From Cruorifilaria tuberocauda (lineage: Eukaryota; Nematoda; Chromadorea; Rhabditida; Onchocercidae), in assembly GCA_013365365.1 (NCBI GenBank), contig JABVXU010000288.1, positions 1 to 64,000 of the forward strand: DNA of 64,000 nt, read 5' to 3'. Position 1 is the first letter of the stretch. Each line of letters begins with the position of its first letter. Positions 55,001 to 64,000 of this stretch are shown here, in pieces. The notes under the pieces were generated by a model. The model worked only from the letters and a program-made list of their open reading frames with translations, ran no database searches and was not told where the DNA came from. The position numbers were made by a program, and so were the translations under genes.

Positions 55001-58000
55001 AGTAATCCTCAATAAGCATTAATTCAGCAAATGTACCGAACGTGAAAAAACGACTGCATTTGATATATGCATCATTGTAACGATGATTCAAATAAAGCAT
55101 TAAGTAAGAATATGATTGACTTATACACGGAAAAGTATGCCTGCAACTTATTTTTAGAATAAATTTTACTTTTTACTTTTTTAAATGAATTTTAGTTTTT
55201 GTTTCTTCTAATAAATTCTACTTTTTACTTTTTTAAAATTAATTTTACTTTTTACTTTTTTTTTTTACTAAAATATTTTATTCTTAACTTTAATTTCGAT
55301 TTTTTTTTCATTTTTTCTTTACTCGTCCTAACTTTCTATTTAGTTTTATTTTCTCTAACTTTTTTTTTTGCTTTTAACTTTTATAATTTAATTTTACAGA
55401 CTAAAATATTGCAAGTAATATTTAGAAAAAAATTTTATTTATCGAGTTATAAATTTTTTTGATTTTTGTTTTTCCGAATAAACGAAGAAATGAGTTATAA
55501 CTTTATTGATTTCTTAGGTGGTAAATAATATAAAATATTTTGATAATGCTATCATTTAGAAATGATATCATTGTTTTGGAACTATCATTGAACTATCAAA
55601 TATCATTGAAATAAAAATTAATAAAAACATGATTTTTGAAATACAAACAATCGCTAAATTTCATCACTATTATATTACAACGATTATTACTAAGCTTTAC
55701 TTAAAAGAAATCTATCAAAAATAATTTTTAGTTTATAAAATGAAATATGAGATCATTTGTAAAAATATGCTAAATCACAAATTTCAGAAATTTTTTTCAT
55801 TTTATTTATAATATTAAGTATTTAATCAAAATTTGAAGATAGCATTTTCAAACATTTCAAGTCAAAACGGTAGTTACTGTATGATTTTTACGGTAATTTT
55901 TATTACGGTAGAAACGGTAGAATTTTTACAGTAGAAACGGTAATTACTATTACCGTTTTTTTTGCCAGTTTTCAGCGATCGTTTTTTTTTCCAAATTTTT
56001 TTTTTTTTTTGATAAATTTCCTCTAAGTAATGCTTAATAATAATCGATGTAATATAATCGTGATGAAATTCATAATAAAATATAATTTTAATTAACTTAC
56101 ACAGTATTGATAAGTTGTTTACTTGAATAGAAGTATTTGTTTCCGAAATGATTGCATAAATCATCCGTATCGCAACAACATCTAAATGTACTGATAACGT
56201 TATCTGTCGCAATCAAATCTTGTAAGCAATTTGGTGCTTCGATAATGCATCCTTCTTTTTTACATATTTCTTCGGTATCACTTCCATATTTCATTTCAAA
56301 TCTAAACATTATAAGTTATCTTATTGTGTAATTTACCAAGTAAATAAAATGGATATTATATGATTCTAATTTACCTAGTAAATAAAGTGATATTATGATC
56401 AAACAATAATATAACAATAATATTGATAAACTTGATGCATTTTCAAATCGTTACATTTTTAATTTAATGATTATAAGTTATTTGATTGCGTGATTTAGTC
56501 GGTAAATAAAGTGATATTAAAATAAAACAATAATATATCATTGTATATTATTCAATTTGATGCATTGATTTAAACATTTTTTTAAATCAATTTAAAGAAT
56601 TAAATTTATGGAATTCAAAAAATTTACGTATCGATTAAAGTAATATTGAAAAAGGAAAAAAATAATTTAATAGACTAACGATGTTGGTGGTTTTCGATCA
56701 GTTTGCTTAAATTGTAATGAAGCTATGAAATAGCAAAATTTTTCAGGTTTTGCTAATAATTCACGTTTTCCGATTTTCATCGTAAAATCATCATTTGTCC
56801 AATTACCAATTGTTAGATTAAAAGTACCAATAGCACAGAAATGTAACGGTATATTATTGCTAGATGGTGCTACATTTCCTGTATGATCATTAACTGAAAT
56901 CAAAAAAAAAAAAACTATAAATTAGTATTAATGATCTATAAGTAGATAAGAATCTTAATAAGAAATTTAACTGATTCGTATACATTATTAAATTCGTTAT
57001 CATGAATCATTACATTCATTATCATAAATCATGAAATTCGTTATCATGAATCATTAAATTCGTTATCATGAATTATCGAATTCATTATCATGAATTATCA
57101 AATTCATTATTATAAATCATTAAATTTGTTATCATAAATCATTAAATTCGTTATCACTAATTATCAAGTTCGTTATCATGAATTATCAAATTCGTCATCA
57201 TAAATAATTAAATTCGTTATTATGAATTATTAAATTCATTATAACGATGCAATTATTGCTTAAATTATTGTTATTCATGATAATTAATTAATTAATTAAT
57301 TAATTAGTTACCTGTTGGCCTGCTATAGATATACTTCCGATATGTCCATGGTCTACCCGAAATTTGCAAAAAATAATCAGTTTTTGAATCAGAAATATAA
57401 GAATATTGAAATGATCGTACTTTGGGATTATTTGCCCAAATTTCCGCATTTTTACTTGCATATGAAAGTAATTTTTCGTCGCTTGTATAAGCACAAAATT
57501 TAAAATTCCAATCACAACAACAATAAAAGAAGAATTCGAACGGTGAGACATAATAGATGCATTCTGATTTAGGACATATTTGCGTGAAATTCATTGAAAC
57601 AACATCAGCTAATGATTTCTTAAATTAATTAATTATAAAAAAATTGAGTAAAAGCCGCTAAAAAACTTTAATTGATAAAATTCATTTAATTGAAAAGCTT
57701 TAATTGAAAAACTTTAATCGGAAATTCAACTTTAATTGAAAAAATTTTAATTGAAAATTCATTAATTTAATTAATTTAATTCATTTAATTGAAAATTCAT
57801 TTAATTCATTTAATTTAATTGATTATTTAACTGACAAAATTCATCTAATTGCTTATTTGACTGATAAAATTCATCTAACTGATTGTTTATGAAAGTGATA
57901 AAATTTGATTAATCGCTTAATTAATTGATAAAATTCATCTAATTGCTTATTTAATTAATAAAAAAATTTTTTAATAAAATTTTACGTTTTGTAATATTAA

Positions 58001-58421
58001 TTAACTTATCAGTTAAGTTTATTTTATTTGATATGATAAAATTTAATTTCAAACGAACATTTATTCGTTGAGTGGTTTGTAATAAATGATCAAATTTTGT
58101 TATCAAAAATGGCCCAACGTAAATTTTTCTTATTGAATGTAAATCCAACAAAAATACACAACGATCGATGCCAGCCACTTTCATCCAAAATAAAATTTTT
58201 AAGTTTCTTTTTTTTCAAATTATCTTATTGAGATAAAATTAATCAATTAATTAATTAATTAATTTTAGAAATAAATAAGAAAACAATTCATTCAATATAT
58301 CATTATTAAAAAGCAAATGCTGTAATGGAATTGTTAATTAATCATATTGGAATTACTGATCGATTCATTTATTAAATTTTTGAAATTTATGGAAACTCAT
58401 TTTTTCATATATTTATTTAAT

Positions 58422-58452
<31 letters not shown>

Positions 58453-60122
58453 GGGAGAGGGAGAGAGAGAGAAAGAGAATTACTTACTGAAAGTGTTCCA
58501 TCTACCAATAAACAATATGGAAGTGGTTTACCGGGAATATATTTATATATGGTAGATTTTCCTTGTGGTAAATTTCTCAGCAATAAATTACCAATGAAAT
58601 TAATCATTTCTTTATCAGTCATATCCTAATAAAATCATAATTAATTAATTAATTAATTGATGCAAACAAATTAGCTAATTTCATTATAGATGAATAATTA
58701 ACAATAAAATTAAAAAATAAACAAAAAGTAAACAAACATTGGTGTATAAGCAATCTTTGCAGCAATAATAAAAGATATCAACCAATTTTTTCACTTTCAT
58801 ATTTCCATCATCACTGTATATTAATATTTCAAATTTTTAATTTCAATTTTAAATTTGAAATTTTTGATACACTCAATCGATTAGAAATTTAATTAATTGT
58901 AAAAGAAAAAGACCTAATTGAAATTTATTTATTTGCTTTGATTAATTTATTGATTTCGATTAATACATTGATTTTGATCAATTTATTGATTTTCATTAAT
59001 TTATTGATTACAGGGATAAATAATAAGTTAGTTGTTATCAATATCAATATCAATATCAATATTCAATGATCAATATCAATATTGTTATTGATTAATTTAA
59101 TTTTCTCTATGATATTTCTAAATTTTAATTAATTTGAATAAATTTTTGTATAATACATACATATATGTTTCATCTGCTAAATCAACCTGATATGTAAATC
59201 CATAAGTATAACTTGTGGTTTTCATACAATTTCTAATCACAGCTTTATTGTTAGTATCAAAGTTACGTTCTAACGTCCATGATTCATCCATAAAACGTAT
59301 AGAATAGTAGCAAAAATGAAAATCCTTAAAAATAGAGATTGAAAGAAGGATTCTTTTTTTTTTTAAATTTGATCCACGCTTGTATGATATGATAAGATAT
59401 GATATGATATGATAAGATATGATATGATAAATAAATATTCGTGTAAACATAGTAATTTAATATGACAAATAAACGTAACATAAAATATAAGCTAATAAAT
59501 ACGTCATCACATTATAAATAACGACACAACAACAATTAAATTTTAATGTGAAATTATTAATAAAGTTTCGATTAAAAACCTTTGGTGGATCTTTACAGAG
59601 AATAAATCGTTTTATACGTGGAAATGACGTAATTAATATTTCTTGTAACGAATTATCACATCTTCCTAAAAGCATAAATTAATTATAAGGTCAAGCTAAT
59701 TATGTTATATCAAAAAATTTTTAATTTTCCCACAGAAAATATCAATAAAAAATTGCTTTCCTTTTCATGTTAGAGTACAATATATTAAAGTACAATAATA
59801 CTTTAAAGTACAATATCTTAAAGTGCAATATTGAAGTAAAGTACAATATTTATCATTTTATCATTACTTTCCTATAAGTAATAGATGACTGAAACTTTGA
59901 AAATTTTTTTAAATCATTCAAATATCTTTGTAAATTAATTGATTTATTTTATCGTTTACTTACTTTACTTTCTATTCAACACATTTAGACTGTTATTCAT
60001 TTAAGTATTTCAGTATTTAAGTACCAAATTATACCATTTCTGCAAATTGTTTCATTTATAAATGTTGCAGCACTTAATGCACACAAACAAAACAGATTTA
60101 ATTGTAAGAACCACCGGAACAT
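52069..60122 (-). CDS. secreted cysteine-rich modular protein (ET-module-like)
   Basis: Fifteen exons on the minus strand: 60035-60122, 59580-59665, 59161-59324, 58738-58813, 58488-58625, an unresolved exon within 58059-58206, 57312-57618, 56680-56893, 56101-56301, 54931-55140, 54231-54372, 53772-53921, 53308-53545, 52705-52874 and 52069-52326. All resolved junctions keep phase; about 830 residues. Exon 1 encodes a signal peptide (MFRWFLQLNLFCLCALSAAT). About six modules follow, each with an inner FCYY/PICYK-like motif and a closing cluster: FYYCCKDC, FYCCCDWNFKFC, FRCCCDTDDLCN, CSCF, FICYQYENRSPCN, ICCCHSTC. This resembles the nematode ET module (Pfam 'ET module'), a family assignment from memory. 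If exon 13 were not spliced at 53308 it would end with a hydrophobic tail at 53252, so a shorter, possibly membrane-anchored form is possible. Function unknown; probably extracellular. Introns are full of tandem repeats. Confidence 0.75.
52338..52700. repeat. ~80 bp higher-order tandem repeat filling one intron
   Basis: Fills the last intron of the cysteine-rich gene. Units contain ATTTGAAATCCTCATAAGAG, TAATTTAAAG steps and GAGTATTTTTTCCATCATTT; four partial copies, with a longer block (CATTCGAGAATGATxxAAT...) present twice. Confidence 0.85.
54468..54935. repeat. tandem repeat starting at a 5' splice site
   Basis: Intron 10 of the cysteine-rich gene. The segment just inside the donor (plus-strand GGAAATTACTTTAATCTCTT, then ATCACTTAC) recurs in diverged form at about 54468, 54718 and 54795, mixed with CTTATCAGTT-type short repeats (54600-54670). 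Confidence 0.75.
56980..57240. repeat. ~22 bp tandem repeat in an intron
   Basis: Ten or so degenerate units of AAATTCGTTATCATGAATTA type, in the intron between exons 7 and 8 of the cysteine-rich gene. Confidence 0.85.
58422..58479. repeat. GA microsatellite beside a splice donor
   Basis: (ga)n run on the plus strand, that is, a CT run in the transcript, starting about 9 bp inside the intron after exon 5 of the cysteine-rich gene. Confidence 0.85.
59383..59430. repeat. GATAT satellite in an intron
   Basis: Units of atgatatgata/agatatgatatg between exons 2 and 3 of the cysteine-rich gene. Confidence 0.85.
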
Positions 60123-60767
60123 TTAGTGATAAAGCATAAATTGCAGAATTGGTTTAATTTCATTTTTTATATTCTTTTCAATTTACTCTCAAATATGCTA
60201 ATTCAGTTATTTGAAACGTTCGAGAAGTGCTAATTTCTAATAATTTTGTAAATTTGTTGTAAACTTTTTTTATTGGATTCTTTTTTTTCTAGAAAGAGAG
60301 AGAGAGAGAGATTTTTGTGAAACAAACGAATTGTAGTGAAAGCTTAATGTTCGATGAAAATTTTATTCGTCTTGACTGTTTTATCATGAATTATCAGGAG
60401 TGATGAGAATTATCAAGAATTATCACTTGATCATTTTTTTTTACTCGTTGATCGGAGAGAACAATTTGAAATTGTTTATTGAGATAGTTATTTAGAGGAC
60501 TGTAGATGGTAAGATTACTTCATTTCAGAGCAGTAAATTACTCTGTAATACATTTACCTTCAAGTTGACAGTAATCGATAAGTACTGTTTACAGTGTGAA
60601 TTGAATAGATAAGCAATTAATTTTGTTTGTGAAATGTGAAATTATTTGATCATTTGAAAAATGAAACTAATGATAAACCTGAGATTGTTAGATATAAGTG
60701 AAGTCATTAGTGATATTCTTTAGTATCATTTATCAGGAATACGAAGCATTTCATCGAACTGAGAATA
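60123..60767. promoter_or_regulatory. divergent region between cysteine-rich and ZP genes
   Basis: Upstream region of both genes. Contains a short GA run (60293-60311) and an ATG at 60354 followed by a hydrophobic stretch, MKILFVLT, then GTTTTAT. That could be a signal-peptide exon of the ZP gene spliced in phase 0. Regulatory role inferred from position. Confidence 0.4.
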
Positions 60768-63700
60768 ATGCAGTTTTTATACCATTCACATACAAAGGTA
60801 CTAATAAATATTTTTATATAATAAGATTATTTCGAGTTTTCAAAAATTAACAACAAATTCATGCATAATTTAAATTTTATTTACTATCAAACATTCCTAT
60901 CATCACTTTATTTCAGGAATGTTTTACGGATGGCTTACGACTGTATTTCGAACCGGAAGAATCATTTGATGGACACGTTTATGTGAAGGAATTTTTTATG
61001 AATGAAGACTGTCATTTAAATTACACACAAGTACCGGCTATTGATCCATTTTACTTTGATATTTTCTACGATGGTCCTTGTGGTGTAAAATGTGAAAAAC
61101 AGGTGGGAGAAATACCTGAAATATAAATGTTAAGAGAGTAAATTATCAGTTTCATTTTCTATGTTCAATTAAGGATAGAAATTAATAAGGGAATATTGAA
61201 TATTTAGAAATATATGCCAAAATTTTCCTTGATCAAGTAAACATTGAAAAATCAATCAATCAATTACAGACAGAACCACCAGGTTTAATCTACAGTGTTG
61301 TTGTTATCGTTCAACATCATCATTTATTTCTAACACAAATGGATAGAGTATATAGTGCTAATTGTTACTATCAGAAAATCTTCGGTGATTTAACTCACAG
61401 AATGGAAGTCGACGGGTAATGAATATTAAATTGGGAAAGTTTTGGATTTTCGTATAATTTTCTTGTAAAAATCTCTTACTGATCTCTTACTGACTCTTAC
61501 TGATAATATTATCATAGATTTAACAAAATTGAATTAATAGTGATCAATTTGAAGATTAAAATGAAGTGGATTTTTGAAATAAATCTAAAAGTGTAGCAAA
61601 TTCTTTGGAATTATTTTCATTAAATCTATTGCTATTTAATTTAACTTGTATTTTAAATTAGAATAAAGTTGAAATCATCTAACTATATTAATTAAATTTT
61701 TAATTTTTAATTAATTAGTGGTTTAACGACAAAAAATTTGGGAAGCGAAGTTATTATCAATTGTACCTACGAGGTACTAAAGAATTCTCTAAATGGTGAA
61801 CCGGCAAAAGTTGCAAAAGTTGGTGAACCACTGATTCATAAATGGAGTTGTGATACAGGTAAATTGAAAATGATGTGATAAAAAGCAATTTCCAAAATGC
61901 TTATCATGCTATTTTATAGTTTCATCAAATTTCAAATTGAAATTAAACTAACTTTCAGTGTTTATTAATTTTGCTTTTAATTTAATCACATTTTATTCCG
62001 TCTTATTTTCGATAAAATTTAATTTCTAATCATCATTTGATTATTGAGTAAATTATAATTTTCAGAGGATTACGGTATGAAAGTTCATTCATGCTTTGTT
62101 CATGCATCTGGTAGTGCAAGTTTTCAGCTTATTGATAGAGATGGGTAAGATTGATATTTAGCAATAAACTAATTTCAGCCATTTAAATTTTATTATTTGC
62201 ATTTGAAAATTAACCAATATATTCGATTTTTTTTTTAAGTGAAAACTCATTTATACAAATAAATATGGAAAAATTTTTAATTATATCATATCGTTATCAT
62301 ATCATTATTAATATCATATCATATCACTTCATATTAGTATCATGTCATATCATTATCATTATCACATAATTATCATTATCATATAATATCATTATCAATA
62401 TCATGTCATATCACTTCATATTAGTATCATATCATATCATTATCATTATCACATCATTGTCATTATCATATAATATCATTATCAATATCATATCATATCA
62501 CGTCATATTAGTATCATATCATATCATATCATTATCATTATCACATTGTCATTATCATATATCAATATCATATCATTATCATATCATATCATATCATTAT
62601 CATTATCACATTGTCATTATCATATATCAATATCATATCATTATCATATCATATCATGCATTAATCTGTCCATTGAATGATTGCAGCTGTGTAACAGATC
62701 TGACATTAATGCGTCCATTAATCTACAGTGATAATCTCACTATGGCATATTCCGTGGTACGAGCATTCAAATTTGCCAATCAACTTACAATGAGTTTTCA
62801 ATGCAAAATAACACTTTGCAATAAAGAACAAAATCGCTGTAAAGACGTTACGGTATTTCATTTTTACAGCATTTCATTTTTGTTACGGTATTTCATTTTT
62901 ACAGCATTTCATTTTTGTTACGGTATTTCTTTTTTACAGAATTTCGTTTTTGTTACGGTATTTAATTTTTACAGCATTTCATTTTTGTTATGGTATTTCA
63001 TTTTTGTTACGGTATTTCATTTTTACAGCATTTCATTTTTGTTACGGTGTTTCATTTTTACAGCATTTCATTTTTGTTACGGTGTTTCATTTTTACAGCA
63101 TTTCATTTTTGTTACGGTATCTCATTTTTACAGCATTTCATTTTTGTTACGGTATTTCATTTTTACAACATTTCATTTTTGTTACGGTATCTCATTTTTA
63201 CAACATTTCGTTTCTGTTACGGTATTTTCATTTTATAAAAAAACTAACCTTAATCTTTTTCCGTTTTTTTTTTATCACTAACAATTTATTTAATTTTACC
63301 GTATAGTAATATTGCTTTCATGATCATTATAGGATTTCATGACATTATAGGATGTAAACTATTTTCTAAAGATATCATTTACAGTAATATTTTGTTTTTC
63401 AGAAGAATTTGTATTCGATTTTGTATTTTAATTTTAAGTTTTATATTTTTATATTTTACATTTATAATTTTATTTTTAATTTTCATTTGATTTCTGAAAA
63501 AAAAAACTATAGCATCGAAAAATATTATCAGTTATTGATTGATACGATAAATAAACAAGAAAGAATAAACAAATATCGATTTGTTTTTTTTTTTACTTCT
63601 TTTTAGCCACCTAAATGCGAAACTACTACAACTTCAACTGCTAAATCCACAACTGCTAAACTTCCTATTCGCACTACCACAAGCGTTTCGTCAGTTACTG

Positions 63701-63780
63701 ATGATGAAGATTCATATGAAGATTCAGATGGAGATTCGTCATGCGATTTTACTCAACGAGGTAAACTATTACATTGCCAG
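60768..63780 (+). CDS. cuticlin-like ZP-domain protein (5' end uncertain, runs past right edge)
   Basis: ZP proteins of this type polymerise in the nematode cuticle. Exons 60768-60797, 60917-61102, 61270-61415, 61719-61858, 62066-62144, 62687-62852 and 63607-63779, all in phase, over 300 residues. ZP-N marks: SFDGHVYVKEFFMNEDC, DGPCGVKC, then PPGLIYSVVVIVQHHHLFLT and DRVYSANCYYQK, close to cuticlin consensus. ZP-C marks: SCFVHASGSASFQLIDRDGC, LIYSDNLTMAYSVVRAFKF and FQCKITLCN...RCKDVTPPKC. A Thr/Ser- and Asp/Glu-rich stalk follows. Either a GTAAAC donor at 63761 or GTAAGT at 63780 probably leads to a membrane exon outside the window; otherwise it stops at 63781. The first exon shown (10 residues) gives no signal peptide; an alternative 5' exon lies at 60354. 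Confidence 0.82.
62281..62658. repeat. ATATC satellite in a ZP-gene intron
   Basis: Runs of atcatatcat with cattatc interruptions fill most of the intron before exon 62687-62852. Confidence 0.9.
62846..63235. repeat. 35 bp minisatellite starting at a 5' splice site
   Basis: About 11 tandem copies, one of them shortened. Each unit contains GTTACGGTATTTC and TTTTTACAGC. The first unit straddles the real exon end (GTTACG|GTATTT at 62852/62853). All three forward frames are open through the array because 35 is not a multiple of three and units lack stops. Confidence 0.9.
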
Positions 63781-64000
63781 TAAGTAGTAAATTTCAGTAG
63801 GCAGGAAACAAGTAAGCAGTAAATACCGAATGAAACATATCAGATCGATCAAACATCAGTAATAAGCTTTTGATGCTACTTTAAAGGCTAAATCAGAAAT
63901 TGCCATCATTGTAGCTTATAAAAACCTTCTGAAGCAATTCATACAGGATTCAGAGGAACTGTTGTAAGCTTCATTATCGATATCTCAGGATATTCAAGAA

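Noticed and set aside
55199..55462. Plus ORF of mostly Phe/Leu/Tyr
   Set aside because: Poly-T-rich intron sequence of the cysteine-rich gene; no coding signal.
62403..63281. 292-codon plus ORF rich in His/Tyr/Ser then Phe/Tyr/Ser
   Set aside because: It runs through an ATATC satellite, a real ZP exon and the 35 bp minisatellite; length comes from repeats lacking stops, not from a gene.

Overview
The window looks like nuclear DNA of a parasitic-type nematode, probably a clade III (filarial-like) species. The DNA is AT-rich. Genes are small, with many introns of about 100-1000 bp ending in TTTTCAG. Start codons often lie just after a 3' splice-like site, as expected for spliced-leader trans-splicing. 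There are nematode-specific families (a cuticlin-type ZP protein and a cysteine-rich ET-module-like protein). All gene models were joined by eye from conserved protein blocks, splice sites and intron phase. No plasmid, phage, CRISPR, rRNA, tRNA or transposase was seen.

Left block, 0-9.2 kb, all on the minus strand, read right to left: glucosamine-6-phosphate N-acetyltransferase (7803-9195), an unrecognised 82-residue protein (5894-6670), BORCS5/myrlysin (4437-5859), WASHC3/CCDC53 (1675-3651), and a Gly/Ser/Gln-repeat protein running off the left edge (1-982). The five same-strand genes, two only 34 bp apart, could be an operon. BORC and WASH both act on endosomes and lysosomes.

Next, 9.9-18.7 kb on the plus strand: TFIIIC subunit GTF3C5 (9945-13392), proteasome ATPase Rpt4/PSMC6 (14830-17397) and a small unknown protein (18348-18660). 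On the minus strand follows trimethylguanosine synthase TGS1 (20081-25818), which in nematodes caps snRNAs and spliced-leader RNAs. Then, on the plus strand: a BAR-domain protein (26887-28406), a TRIC cation channel (30719-32981) and the deadenylase TOE1 (34583-37878). The minus strand then carries the WD40/FYVE protein WDFY2 (39038-41923). After a 4.4 kb gene-poor gap come a six-finger C2H2 protein (plus, 46355-47140) and RNA polymerase II subunit RPB4 (minus, 48909-50223).

Right end, 52-64 kb: a divergent pair of surface or extracellular genes, a roughly 830-residue secreted cysteine-rich protein with about six modules (minus, 52069-60122) and a cuticlin-like ZP protein (plus, running off the right edge). 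Introns of both are packed with short tandem repeats, while the exons stay clean. In two introns the repeat grows out of the 5' splice site itself.

Most of the window is conserved housekeeping. The less ordinary features are the splice-site-seeded minisatellites, the TGS1 catalytic-domain insertion, the 34 bp gene junction without a splice acceptor, and the cysteine-rich modular gene.
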